This document shows, one piece after another, positions 1-11,580 of a stretch of DNA of 64,000 nt. The stretch comes from Camellia lanceoleosa. Lineage: Eukaryota > Streptophyta > Magnoliopsida > Ericales > Theaceae. The translations under genes and the position numbers were made by a program. The stretch spans positions 205,130,254 to 205,194,253 of the forward strand of contig CM045761.1 of assembly GCA_025200525.1 (NCBI GenBank), in the 5' to 3' direction. How positions within the stretch are numbered: the stretch's first letter is position 1; the number at the start of each line of letters is the position of its first letter. The notes beneath the pieces were generated by a model. It had not been told where the DNA came from, made no database searches, and worked only from the letters and a program-made list of their open reading frames with translations.

Positions 1-599
1 TGACAAAGAATAAAAAATAAAAAATAATGACGATGATAATAAAATGATTTCAATTACAAGGGAAACAATATAGATTCATTTCAAATCTTAAGAAAACAAA
101 ATATTATTGCTCATTCAAGTGGCTCCACATACCTGATGAGGTACATGATTATCTGCCCTCCACCATTAGGAAGACAAGACGTACATTTTTGTCCACCTTA
201 ATTCAAACATCTCAAACCCCAGTCAACTGTTTTTCAGTTGGCAAGGAAAAGGATGAAAATAGATAATTGAGAAACTCCAATGCAAATCCTGTTCCTCCCT
301 ATGGCATCTAAATTTTCCAACAAAACTATCCACGGGCACAAATAACAACAAAAGGAAAACAAAAAAGTTTTCAAACAAAGGATAAAAGAACACATTCAGA
401 ATCTACAGGAATTCTCAAAAGAAAAATCAAGGACTTAAAATATGCAATTATAAAAAAATATTACTCCCATTGCAGTCAAAGAAACTTTGCCCTACCAAAC
501 AGGGTTGGCTAGGAAAACAGATGCGTGGTAGCTGAAAATTTTTGTCATGTCTGACAATTAAAAAGCAACACTTCTACTGCCTATTTGGTGCGTAATTTG

Positions 600-1080
600 A
601 TCAAATTTGTTTGTTAGAAAACAATATATTCAGCTTGCTTGTTTTCATTTTTCAAAAAACACTTTTCAGAAAATTCTACTTTCTTATTTTCCGTATTTTT
701 TTGTTTTTACTGAATTTTTTTAATATTTTAAGCAATTTTTTTACTTTTTAGACACACCTAACATAAATACACCTAAAAAGTAAAAAAATTGTAAAAAAAA
801 TCTTTTAAAAATTCACTAAATACCAAAAATATAAAAAAAAAAATACAAGAATTCAGTACATTTTTTTGTATTTTTATGTATTTATTAATTTTTAAAAATA
901 ATTTTTCATAAATTTTTTACTTTTTAGATACATCTAAGTAAGGTACATCTAAAAAAGTAAAAAAAATGTTTAAAATTTTAAAAATATTCACTAAAAACAA
1001 AAAAAACACGAAAATCAAAAAATTTAGTTTTCAAAAAATTTAATCCAGAAAACTCAAACCAAACACACTGATTAATATTT
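600..1080. repeat. AT-rich imperfect palindrome beside an ARID exon
   Basis: The left part (…GTTTGTTAGAAAAC…, …TTTACTTTTTAGACACACCTAA…) recurs inverted and in degraded form further right (…TACATCTAAAAAAGTAAAAAAA…, …GAAAACTCAAACCAAACAC). It looks like an old non-autonomous DNA element in the intron downstream of the last visible ARID exon. I could not fix its ends or a target duplication. The rest of 1-600 shows no coding sequence. Confidence 0.3.
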
Positions 1081-1105
1081 TAGAAGGGGGTAACATAAGC
1101 TTTAC

Positions 1106-4100
1106 CTTCTCATAGAAAATGCGAAATGTCCAAGAAACTGTTGTGCAGGTCCTGCGATAGAATTCGGTGGATCAAATGAAGCCAACTTAAAATAGAGAAT
1201 AGTAAGCCAAAAGTTCAGATTTGAAATCAATCACCACAAAAGTAATTTCAAATTTCAAATTCCAAAAGAATATTGGTAGAAATGAATTAATCTTAGCTTT
1301 ATAGATTGAGCTGAATTTAGATTAAAGTCAAATCAGAGAAGCTTAAAAATCAAAATGTGCAGTAATAGGACCCGAGAAAGGAGGAGAGGGGCCCAAAGCC
1401 AAGGAGTTTGTGAATGTTGGATGGGGATTTTAATAATAATAAAAGAAGCTATAGACTTATAAAATGAACTATCATGCCATCCTTACTTCGGAGGGTGGAA
1501 CGACTCTCCCACTTGCCGCCATAACTTGGATCCAGTTACCTGCAAATGCCCATAATAAGGGCGGGTCTGTTAACTCATCATTTTAACAAATGTTTCAAAA
1601 TCCTGGTCACAATGACGAAATTCATTAAGTACCATGTAAATTAGCACATAGGAACTCAATCAAACACTTACTCAAATTTTAGAAATGTTGATTTCACAAT
1701 TATATTCCCCTATACTAGATTAAAACTACAAACCCTTCCATCTATGTGTTTAGAAAAGTATTGGAAACTAAAGCGCCAAAACACAATGATCGATCATAAA
1801 TACTTAGTATATGATTAGCATTTTGCATGTTTTGCTTATTCTTTTCCCCTATTCCAACTCGTGATGTATTTCTGCTAGAGCTTTTTTCCATCCTTATTTC
1901 TAAAGGGTGACCTCGTGCACGAAGCTCTTGTAAAAGTGGGGTTTGTGGAGGGCAAGACATACACAACCTTATCCCCATTTCTAAAGATGTAAATTCCATG
2001 ACTCAAACCCATGCCACTAGGGACACTAACAGCAAACTTTACTTAGGCCAAAGATACAAGAAAAGGTGTTCTTTAAGTCCTTCAAAAATATTCATTCACG
2101 AAAAACTACTTCTCTTAAGAAGGCCTTCCTACAAAAATCTGTTCAAGAAAGGCCTTCCATTTTGAGAAGCTGCAAGTAACGAAGCTTCAAATATATTCAA
2201 AGATGTCTTCAATGAATAAGGACAGCAAAGAGATTTCATGATTGTTAATCCATGATATTAAGAGGAAGTATTTGTTAGCAACAACATACTATCAGTATGA
2301 TGAAACAATTCACATGACATACAAGATGGCAACCAAAGAAGTACGGACATGGATACAGATGCAAACACGGGACACAGCAATTTCAAAAAATTGGGAACAC
2401 GGATACGACAAGGGCACGGGAATAAAATATGTTTTCATATATTTTTATTTGCTATCTATATTAATATCACATCCATAAACAATCAATATTAACAAAAACT
2501 AACTCTAATTCTATGTTTTATTTGCTATTTTTTTTATATTTACCAAAAAAATATATATTTTTTATGGATGATCTAAATATTTAAATCTAAGAAAAAAATA
2601 ATAAACATTCAATATTCATCAAAAGCACTAAATAAAATGGGAGAAAAATAACTTGGCATGTCCCTAGTGTGTCTCTGAAGTGTCCCCGGTGTGTCCCTTG
2701 AAAATAAACTAATAAAATAAGGGGACATGTCATGTGTAGTGTCCCATACGTGTCCCCGAAGTATCCGAGTGTCTCTGAAGTGTCCATGTGTCTGACACGG
2801 ATACAACACTTGTTTTGAAGTATCGGTGCTTCGTAGATGGCAACTATTCAAAAAGGTTAAGATATTTAAATGCCCAAAAGTAAAGCTTGGCGTTGCTCTG
2901 GGCCCAAATAATTTAAAAGGCAAGCTTTGACATTAAGCTCCGATTCTACATCACGTCAATTTGCTAAATGAACTCAACGTTCACACCTAAAGAAACGTAA
3001 AATAAAATAACAAAGTAAAGAAATAATTCTAGATTTGTCTAGTTTTGGGTGTTAAAGTGCACTTAAGTTTCAATAATCTTATTGAGAAATATTTGCAAAT
3101 CAACCAACATGCTGTGACATTACGTTCATAGTAATTTACTCCTCAAGTACTAAAAACAGATTACAGACCTCTATAATACTTAATCCTAATGAAACATTCC
3201 CCAACACACTATCTATACTACTTTGTTTTTTTATATACAAGTAACACAGTGTCTATACTACCATAGGCAATGACAAGCATCGAATCATGTTCAAGCTTAC
3301 TCAATGCCTACTAAATACCACAAACACTATCAGAAAATAACATATGATGAAAACATAAATGAAGAAGACATGTGCATACCCTATCGTAGCCACCCAAACA
3401 AATGACAGCTCTCCATAATCTAGCATAAAAAAAAGGTTAGTCCATACCAGAAACCAGGTTACCACTCATATGCACACACAAAGCAATAGAAAACTTACTT
3501 GAGGCAGTTTAGTGGATGCCCATAAAACCTAGGGGGTTTGAATTCCATGGACCTTTCTCTATAGAAACTTTCCAGCTCCTTCAGGAATGCTGCTTGGTCC
3601 TCCGGTGTTCCAGACTCATCATCCTCTGTCATCTGCAATTCAAACAATAAACAACTGTATACAAACTTTGGACTATCATGGATGGAATCATACAATTTTC
3701 CAAACCCCAATCCATTAAATTTCAATACGTTTTTCAGCCTTTTTCCCTATTGTGGAATTTTCAGGGTGTACCTTTAAGTTCGATTCAATCAACCAATTCT
3801 TGGATGCTTCTTTACTGTCATATCCAGTTATTGCATTTGAACATTTCACAAGGGAATTGGGTGTAACAGGTTCATACAAATTTGCAGGACGAGCATTAGG
3901 ACCTGCATCTTTATGTTCTGGCACCTTGTCAAGGCCCACATCAACTTCAGCAACATTAGTAGCAGCAGCTGTGTTATGGTATGGCTCAGCTGCCACAATT
4001 ATCAATCCTTCTTTCTCAATCTGGTGAGCATCCTTCACAGGCAATTCAATGGGCAATTGCTTATCATCGCCAAGTTCTTGGTCCTCCACACCATTTTCAT

Positions 4101-4302
4101 TAGGGTTTTGATCTTCAGTCACTTTATCGCTAGGTTTTTTGTCTTCCAAGCTTGTTTCACCAGGGTTTTGGTCCTGTGTGACTGCTGCAGCAGGCAAGTC
4201 TTCTCGATGCCGTTCAACTTTCGCATCAACAAGGTTGCTCTCCAAAACTTGCCCATCAACCGCAAATGCCTGCTCTTGTGCTTTGCTATTCTCCATCTCC
4301 AC
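1106..4302 (-). CDS. ARID/BRIGHT-domain protein, ARID3/ARID5-like (partial)
   Basis: This is a probable nuclear DNA-binding protein with an AT-rich interaction domain. Five coding exons join in frame on the minus strand: 4302-3772, 3632-3499, 3419-3380, 1539-1487 and 1151-1106, all with GT-AG introns. Together they give about 268 residues. Residues 1-177 are acidic, low-complexity and rich in E/D/N/Q. The ARID starts near residue 189 (DQAAFLKELESFY) and continues through FKPPRFYG, LWRAVICLGGYDR, VTGSKLWRQVGESF and TCTTVSWTFR, which follows the plant ARID3/ARID5 pattern. Small ARID exons in phase are usual for this family. The chosen start is the first Met of the long exon, just inside a good acceptor (exon start about 4325). 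The last visible exon ends in FYEK at a GT donor. The rest, including the C-terminal HSP20-like domain expected in ARID3/5, lies beyond the left edge, and I found no further exon in 1-1100. There are no frame breaks. Confidence 0.9.
2344..2834. mobile_element. Mutator-like MITE in an ARID-gene intron
   Basis: The segment is bounded by a perfect 10-bp direct repeat, AGATGGCAAC, at 2334-2343 and 2835-2844. This fits the 9-10 bp target duplication of Mutator-like elements. The ends are imperfect inverted repeats (left GAAGTACGGACATGGATAC, right complement GAAGCACCGATAC). The interior is dominated by repeated GGACACG / GTGTCC tracts in both orientations, a pattern seen in dispersed plant repeats that resemble GAAGCACGGACACGG. 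Apparent ORFs here are only translations of these repeats. It sits in the intron between the exons ending at 3380 and starting at 1539. Confidence 0.6.
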
Positions 4303-4860
4303 CTTGCTTATCCCAATTCGGAAGTCTACAAGAAAAAAAAAATATAATATTATATAACACTGATATATATAATATTGTCACGACGGCAGAGTTCTTTCCA
4401 CAAATTAATTTTATAAAAATTTAATTTAATTTAAATTCAATAAAACGCCATGCACTGCAGGTGATCTGATTCTCCGTTCATAAACCACATTCGTTTCAAA
4501 GAAAACAAACCCTAGTTTCATTACGAGATGCGAACAAATTAGCCCAAATAATCAAACACGCACACACACTCGAGGTTTCAAATCCACAAGTAAGAAACCG
4601 AGATCAGAGAAATTGTCCTAGATGATCAGAAACGCCGAGAACTGTAAGGTGCACACGTAAACGAATATAATTATATAAAAATAAATAACAATCCAGAGAT
4701 ACGTGCATTGTCAGTCGAATCTTGAGAGCTTATTGCGATGAAACAATAGCCAGAGCTTCAAGTTCAAAGCAAGTCGAGGGGAAAAGGACTTGGAGAGTGA
4801 TGCAATGGCTTCGAGCTAGGGTTTCAGTTTCGGAAAAGGAAAGTATATACGTACTATGTG
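4303..4860 (-). promoter_or_regulatory. 5' UTR, leader intron and core promoter of the ARID gene
   Basis: A strong acceptor at 4327-4326 (TTCTTGTAG) precedes the first coding exon, so the leader is probably split. A plausible donor (GTATCT) lies at 4702-4701, giving a 5' UTR exon of about 4703-4817. A TATA-like TATATAC on the minus strand at 4843-4849 would place the start site near 4815. The leader carries AAACCCTAG, a common motif in plant 5' UTRs. The donor and start site are inferred. Confidence 0.4.
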
Positions 4861-4879
4861 TATGCACGACATAAATGCT

Positions 4880-5606
4880 TAAATCCGCGGCGGATACATA
4901 GAAAATAACGCACAAGATAAGGCAAGTAGGGGTGGGGTGTTGTCGTGACGATACTCCATGGTCGCGCCGGAAGCAGAGGACGGAGGTGTTTTCGTGAAGG
5001 GAAGACGCCGGTAGGTACCGCAGCACTAATAACAACAACAAGAGCGATGAACCATGGACAGGGCCGGCCTCTGGTTCTGCGGTTTCATATCATAGTAGCT
5101 CAAAGAACGGGTTTGGCTCATCAATTAAATGCATCTTGATGATGTCAGGCTGTAAAATGTCCTTGAATTTGGTTCGACATCAAAACGACATCGTTTTAGA
5201 TGTCTATTTTTTATTTATTTTTTTTCTTTTTCTTGTGTTTTTGTTCAATCAGAAACGAAGAACAGGGGAGAAGAAGAAGAAGAAGAAGGGAAAGGAGAAT
5301 GGAGAATTGGACAGGAGGGGGCATCAACCAGGGGCGGAGGAGCGGCAAAGGCACCATAGAGGCTGAAATTGTGATCGCGATCGCGACAGAGGGAGGTGCA
5401 ATCAAGATCGCAACGATCGAGGCATCACCATGATTTGATTTGTCGAAACTCGCGCCCACCATCACGAAGCTCCTCTGTGGCGATCGGGATGAGAGGAATG
5501 AGAGCGAGAGAGAGATGTGAGAGTGCAGAGCTCCTTTGCATAGTTTCGAGCCGTTTCGAGCCACTATGTTTCGAGCTCTCGATCATTTTCCATATCCTTT
5601 CATGAA
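4880..5606. other. intergenic, no gene seen
   Basis: This stretch lies upstream of the ARID promoter. It has a purine-rich tract (GAAGAAGAAG at 5265-5300) and moderate GC content. Several short overlapping frames exist on both strands, but none has recognisable protein content or splice structure. Confidence 0.5.
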
Positions 5607-5663
5607 TATTCCCGGGAGCTTTTCCCAAATTAAGGTAAAATAGCAACTTATTTCTCAAACTAA

Positions 5664-6154
5664 GATCATTTTCAATTCTGAATCAAATCTGGCATCAAAT
5701 TTAAAATTTGGTGAAAAAAGTACTTTTTCATACTTCAACTGTTTCACCAAATTGATATCAAATCAAGATTTCACCAAACGTTTCACCAAAATGAAGATAG
5801 GCTCCGCATTTCATCAAAACACTGTGCATGACCGTTGAGGGAGACCAACCGGTCGACCACCAAAAGGTTCAAACAGTTCCAAAAAAAAGGTAAAACAGTT
5901 GAAAAAAAAATAAAATAAAAAAATTTGCCTTACCGGTTGACCAACCGGTCGACCACTAAAAGGTTCAAAAAGTTCAAAAAAAATTCAAAAAAAAAAAAAT
6001 TTGGCATAACCGGTCGACCAACTGATTATCCCGACACAGATTTAATGAAAAATTGATGAAAATCAACCGTTGGAGCACTCGGTATCAGATTGAGGAAAAA
6101 GTCATTTTTTTACTCAGATTTGATGAAAACTTTGGTTCAGGGTTGGAGATGCTC
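5664..6154. mobile_element. Harbinger-like MITE nested in the fold-back left arm
   Basis: Comparison of the two fold-back arms shows an extra 491 bp here. Removing it restores the palindrome. It is bounded by TAA (5661-5663 and 6155-6157). Its ends pair as GATCATTTTCAA and, on the complement, GAGCATCTCCAA, matching at about 9 of 12 positions. A 3-bp TWA duplication with this terminus fits PIF/Harbinger-type MITEs. Inside, the motif ACCGGTCGACCA is repeated three times (about 5850-6025). Confidence 0.6.
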
Positions 6155-6500
6155 TAAGCCTAGTTTGGACGGAATTTTCAAACTAGGCTAAAATGTGGTT
6201 AGAAACTATGCTTTCACCGTTTTTGTAGCCCAACCGCAAAAAATTTATAAAATCATAAAAGCGTGGTTATAAACCACGCTTTTAATTAAGAAAAGCATAG
6301 TTACAAACCACGTTTTTAAGGAAATTTGATTTATACAGAAAGCGTTGTTTTTAATGACGCTTTTAAATAAAAAAAAAAATTCAGAAAACATGGTTCACAG
6401 CCACGCTTTTACAAAATAAATTTTTTTTTTCAAAAAATATGATTCACAAATACGCTTTTACATAAAATTGTTTTGTAATCAAGATATAAGACAAGTAAGG

Positions 6501-6562
6501 CGGTAGCTCAAATAGTAATACACTCATTTCCATAGGAGAGATATGGGTTCAATCCCTACATC
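6501..6562 (+). other. tRNA-like pol III promoter segment (A and B box)
   Basis: TAGCTCAAATAG at 6504-6515 resembles an A box. GGTTCAATCCC at 6546-6556 is a perfect B box, and the spacing of about 30 nt is tRNA-like. I cannot fold the stretch into a full cloverleaf with a matching acceptor stem, so I do not call a tRNA gene. The mirrored copy in the right arm (about 7700-7760) has kept the A-box region but lost the B box. It could be a captured tRNA relic or SINE head. Confidence 0.45.
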
Positions 6563-8409
6563 TCCAAACTATTGCTTTTTTCAAATTCAATTCAATTTTT
6601 TTCCCCCCCTTTCACTTACTCTATACTTTATATATTTATTATGTAATTTTTTTTTCTCAAAAAAAAGTAAAACATTTGTTTAGTTAACTAATATTTATAA
6701 TAAAAATTATATTTATAATAAAAAATAAATTTTTTAATATTTAAAATATTAAAAAAATATAATACATAAATGTATGAAATATAATGCACATTAAAATAAA
6801 TAAATAAATATTTATGTGTTGTATTTTTTTAATATTTTAAATATATTTTGTAAATAATAAAAAATTTTATTTTTATTTTAAATATATAATTTTTATTATA
6901 AATATTTTATTTTATTTTATAAATATATTTTTAAATATTTAAATTTTTTTTTGTTATCTGTTTGGTTACTATTTGAATGTAGAGTTTTGAAAATAATGTA
7001 AAATTTTGAGTTATGTGTTTGGTTATGAGGTTTGAAAATAATTTTTTAATTGAATTTTGAGTTATGTGTTTGGTTATAATACAAGTGTGGAAATGTGTTT
7101 TGAGTTTAAAATATTAAAATTAAAAAAATTAAAATATTTACAAATAAAATAAAATATATATTTTTTATTTTAAATATTTTATTTTATTTTGTAAATATTT
7201 TAATTTTTTAAATTTTAATATTTTAAACTCAAAACACATTTCCACACTCGTATCATAACCAAATACATAATTCGAAATTCCACATTACTTTCAAAACACT
7301 ACACTCAAATCGTAATCAAACACATAACAAAAAAATTAAAATATTTAAAAAAATATTTATAAAATAAAATAAAATATTTATAATAAAAATTATATATTTA
7401 AAATAAAAAATATAATTTTTTTTATTATTTAAAAAATATATTTAAAATATTAAAAAAATACAACACATAAATATTTATTTATTTATTTTAATGTGCATTA
7501 TATTTCATACATTTATGTGCTATATTTTTTTAATATTTTAAATATTAAAAAATTTTAAAAATTTTATTTTTTATTTTAAATATAATTTTTATTATAAATA
7601 TTAGTTAACCAAACAAATGTTCTACTTTTTTTTGACCAAAAAAAAAATTAAATAATAAATATATAAAGTATAGAGTAAGTGGAAGGGGGGAAAAAAGCAA
7701 GAGCTTGGAGATGTGAGGGTTTAAAAATGCATTACCATTTGAGTTACCTCCTTACTTGTCTTATATTTTGCTTACAAAACAATTTTATGTAAAAGCATGT
7801 TTGTGAACCACATTTTTTGAAGAAAAAATTTTTATTTCGTAAAAGCGTGGTTGTGAACCACGTTTTCTGAAGAAAAAAAAATTTATTTAAAAGCGTGGTT
7901 AGAAACAACACCTTCTGTATAAATCAAATTTCCTTAAAAACGTGGTTTGTAACCACGCTTTTATGATTTTACAAATTTTTCGTGGTTGGGCTACAAAAAC
8001 GGTGAAAGCGTGGTTTCTAACCACGTTTTAGCCTAGTTTGGGAATTCCGTCCAAATTAGGCCTAGTTTGGAAAATAAGTTGTTATTTTGCCTTAATTTGG
8101 GAAAATGCCCTATTCCTGGAGTATGTCTTTGTACACCTTAATTAATTATCATTTAATATATTTTTTTATATTTTTTAATCACGTAACACAATATTCTACA
8201 TATTTATCTTTTTTACAAATCATAATATTATGAAATATCACGTATCTATACTCCGAAATTAATGAATAATTACCTTTCAAATATATTCTTGCTCGAAAAT
8301 TTAAAAGGGGAATTACAAAATAGGGAATGCTAATAACATATTTTTTGCCTTTTTATTTTTTTAAGTAATTTTTTTTAATTTTGTATATTCTTTTGGGAAA
8401 ATTAGTTAT

Positions 8410-9844
8410 TGTAACAACCCAGATTTTGAATTATGCTATAGAATTTATACTAATATTATTTAGTCTCAGTTAAGAAAATATATGATTTATTATATATTAT
8501 TATGCGTAATTTTATAAAATAATATAATTATTAAAAGTTTAAGGGTGAAAATATAAATAAATAATTAAGTTAGCTTGAAATAAGCTTGGATTAATTAATA
8601 AGGGGGGACGCGTGACAGTTTCCTTGGGCCTTACGAATTCAATCCCTTATAAATTGGGAGAGTTGAACGACCTGGAAAAAAAAAGAAAAGGAAAGAAAGG
8701 AAAAAAAAAAGAAAGAAAGAAAGGAAAAGATGGTGGAAGGTAAAAGGGTCTTTGATAGTGGAAAGAAAAAGTAAGGTATTGAAGTTAAGGTGAGTTATAT
8801 TATACCTTGAGTCACCAAAATATATTTTACTTATGTTTTGACTTACCAAAATCTATTTTATAAAAGTTATGTTTTTACTAAAAGTTATGTTTTATAAAGG
8901 TTTCAGTTACGTGGTTTTATTTCTGAACCCTATTTGCTTAAAAGGAAACCCATGGATATGTTTGTTTATATTTTAAAGAATATTTGACTATGACCTTATA
9001 TACAATTATGTTTTGTAAGTACCACCACGGAAGTCCCACGCCTTGGGGGACTTAAATAACCATTGGCCTCTGTTTGGTTACTTCGTGGCCAATCTGCACG
9101 TGGCCCTCACCCAGAGGTAACAATACTATGGCATATGTTCATGTAGCCCTCGCCCAGGGGTAACAATATTGTGGCTTATGTTCATGTGGCCCTCATCCAT
9201 GGGTAACAATACTGTGGCTTATATTCACGTGGCCCTTGCCTGGGGGTAACAATACCATGGCTACTTGTGCGCCAGATGTTGACCTTTGTGGTTGTCGGTA
9301 CCGTGGTTGTGGTTACATAACTTCTGTATTTCAGTTCTGCTACTTAAATGATTTGGTTACCAATAAAAGATTATTTGTTCTGACGAGGCATAATCTCAGT
9401 TTTATTACTTAAAGGATTATTTCTCAAATGATTTCTGCTACTCAAATGATCTGTTTATATAAATGTTTTGGCCTACTAACGATCCATGGTTATTTCGTGT
9501 TCCTTATACTCTTGGTATAATATTTCTCACTCTGCCATGTGCTTATAGTTTTTACCAATTTTCAGGAAACATACAATTCAGAAATAGCTTCTGCAAAGTC
9601 TTAGATGCGGGGCTGCGGAATAGACACACATAGTTTTTTTATGATATTTTTATATGTAAATATCGACCTTTTTTGTCAATAAATTTTGTAATAAAAGTAG
9701 AAGCTCCGATGATTATTTTGGTACTCTTATTTAAAAATTTCTCCCGCTTGCGTTTATTGATTTGTTTATGAGTTGGCCGTAGGTAACTTCAGTTACTGGC
9801 CATCACGATGCTTAAACCCTGGGTACGGGGAGCGGGTCGTGACA
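8410..9844 (+). mobile_element. solo LTR (TGTAACAACCC…GGGTCGTGACA)
   Basis: The segment starts TGTAACAACCC and ends GGGTCGTGACA, the TG…CA form of an LTR. It has no internal coding region on either side. The flanking 5-mers GTTAT and GTTTA match only in part, so the target duplication is doubtful. A related but shorter copy lies at 41165-42420, sharing the tract from CCATGGATATGTTTG through GGGGACTTAAATAACCATTGG. A family of this kind with a GTCGTGACA end is probably Gypsy. Confidence 0.6.
9099..9260 (+). repeat. ~43-bp tandem repeat (4 copies) within the solo LTR
   Basis: Units begin near 9099, 9141, 9184 and 9228, each carrying GTGGCCCTCGCCCAGGGGT followed by AACAATACTGTGG. They diverge by a few bases. 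The related LTR at 41 kb lacks this expansion. Confidence 0.75.
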
Positions 9845-10016
9845 GTTTAAGGTTCCTCTCCTATTTTTCGTAATAAAAGAGATCTACAATATTATTTTAT
9901 AATGTCTAAGATTCCTCAATTTCCACATTCATATATCACAAAGAAATTTGACTCTATCAAATATTATAAAATCATTACTGATATTTTTTTTTCTCGGGTT
10001 TCGATCAATCGCAACC

Positions 10017-10379
10017 ATGGGTGACGGCGGAGCCATAAGAGCAGCAGCGAAGGTGGCCAGAATCACCGTCGTAAACAGCGGTCTTCGCGGCGTCCCGTTG
10101 GTATCTCCGGCAGAACATCAAGTCGTCTTAGCCACTCCTAGAACCAGTCGTCCAGTCTCATCTATCGTTGTTTCTTCCGAAGAGGTGAATCGGAACGTCT
10201 TGACAACTTCTCAAAACAATCCGATCGACGCTATGTCGCAGAGGCCGTGTTGGGAGCTCGACGACTGGGCGTTCGCCAACGGAGTCAAAGAGACGATCGT
10301 GAATGCCAGTGAGCCGATGCTAAGACTTGTATTTAGTGGTGTGCCAACTCTTGAAGAAGCCAAAGAAGCCACTTCTTAA
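10017..10379 (+). pseudogene. small unidentified plant protein, probably prematurely ended
   Basis: I prefer the ATG at 10017 over an upstream in-frame ATG at 9948. It has a strong context (GCAACCATGGG) and opens a GC-richer coding stretch (MGDGGAIRAAAKVARI), while the upstream 23 codons are AT-rich and hydrophobic. The 120-residue product has no domain I can name. The C-terminal part reads LRLVFSGVPTLEEAKEATS and then stops. After the stop the frame continues LKKALEEVEEATS, a second stop, then LKKALDKYN. The same ~42-bp piece (10353-10394 and 10395-10434) is tandemly duplicated, and the stop TAA stands where a GAA codon would keep the pattern open in both copies. The stop therefore predates the duplication. 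The lack of introns may mean a retrocopy. I recall similar N-termini in small uncharacterised plant proteins but cannot confirm this. Confidence 0.4.
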
Positions 10380-10909
10380 CTTAAAAAGGCTCTTGAAGAA
10401 GTCGAAGAAGCCACTTCTTAACTTAAAAAGGCTCTTGACAAGTATAATACTAATACTTTTCGTTTAAGTTGTGTAATTTCTATTAATTTTTTGTTATATT
10501 CTCATCAATGTGTTTTGATTTCATTGTTTGAATATGCTATATTGTTTATATTGATTCAGAATTTCTACAATTTTTTGGGAAATTTCTATCATTGTAATAA
10601 ATTTTTGTTGTACTCATCTGCATATTTTCTAAGGTATATCTGTCCTCACTTAATTCTAATAGTTTTGGAGATTTATATATAGCTGATCATGAGTTTGATT
10701 TGTCACTGCTTTCGAACCCCGAATACCCGGAGACCAAAGCTTGCTGGTATGTGAGTCTGGAAAGAATTTTTCTTCCATTCTCTCTGTATTATCTTCTATT
10801 TTAATTTTGAAAATTGAAGCTTTTCTTCAATATAGCTATCTATGGAGTTCATTTTCTGTATTTTAATCTCTTGAAATGTAGATTGGATTGTAGACATCAA
10901 CAATTTCTT

Positions 10910-11580
10910 TGATTCAAACTAGAGAAAATTCAAATTTCTCTGAGTTCAAACCAGAGAAAATTCAAAAACAGAGAAAATTGCCCAGAGAAATTGAAAACCA
11001 AAGAAATTCAGAGAAAATTGAATGCTTTGAATTTTTTTTGGTTTGAACCCAAAAAATTTCTAGACTTCCCAAAGAATTCAAGCTTTTTTGGATTTTATGA
11101 GGGTTTCAAGTTTTTTGTGAGTAACATTTACTATATGATCATTATTAAGAAGCAAGCCATAAACTTCATACCATTGTTGGTGAAATTTACTAGTCTGGTT
11201 AAGTGTTGTGTTGTGATATCCATTGCTTTTGGTGTTTTGAATATCTTACAATCTCGAGAAAATTGGTCAAAATGAAAATAGTGTTTGTTCAATTTTCTTT
11301 GGGTTGTTGTTGTTTGGATGTCTTTCAGTTCAAAGAAAATTGGTCAAAATAAAAATGGTGGTTGTTTAATTTTCTCTGGTTTGATAAAAAAACACAGAGA
11401 AAATTATGAGCAAACCAAAGAAAATTGGTCAAAAATACAGAGAAAATTTTTAGAAAGTCCAGAGAAATTTCTAGAATTTCTCTGGAGAGAAAATCTCTAG
11501 GAGGTCCAAAGAAATTCTTTGGGAAGTGTAGAGAAATTCTCGGGTGTGGGTCAAATTTTCTCTAAATCGATATTGAAGGA
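10910..11580. repeat. dispersed AGAGAAAATT/AGAGAAATT motif cluster
   Basis: More than fifteen copies of AGAGAAA(A/T)TT or its complement lie in this 670 bp, with irregular spacing. Examples lie near 10921, 10946, 10970, 10985, 11396, 11426, 11440, 11461 and 11529. Two ORFs across it only translate these repeats. It could be a decayed non-autonomous transposon. I see no clear ends. 10435-10909 and 11581-12125 show no gene. Confidence 0.5.

Larger units (their letters stand above)
5616..8110. mobile_element. large fold-back (MULE-like) element with ~1-kb arms
   Basis: Almost the whole segment is an inverted repeat centred near 7166. The left arm is 5616-5663 plus 6158 to about 7160, and the right arm is about 7170-8110. 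Outer arms match as …TTTTCCCAAATTAAGG…ACTTATTT at left and its complement at 8061-8105. Inner arms contain repeated small palindromes of the AAGCGTGGTT…AACCACGCTT type. Flanking 9-mers TATTCCCGG (5607-5615) and TATTCCTGG (8111-8119) differ at one base and fit a Mutator-type target duplication. No transposase is visible, so the element is non-autonomous. The left arm is interrupted by a nested MITE. Transcripts across it would form a very long hairpin. Confidence 0.7.

Noticed and set aside
120..180. Possible further ARID-gene exon on the minus strand
   Set aside because: The open stretch does not resemble the sequence expected after FYEK, and the splice signals are weak.
5136..5658. Several overlapping ORFs near a GAA-rich tract
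   Set aside because: Low-complexity translation, no splice structure and no protein resemblance.
6501..6562. Genuine tRNA gene
   Set aside because: The boxes are good, but I could not form a convincing acceptor stem and anticodon arm, so it is listed only as tRNA-like.
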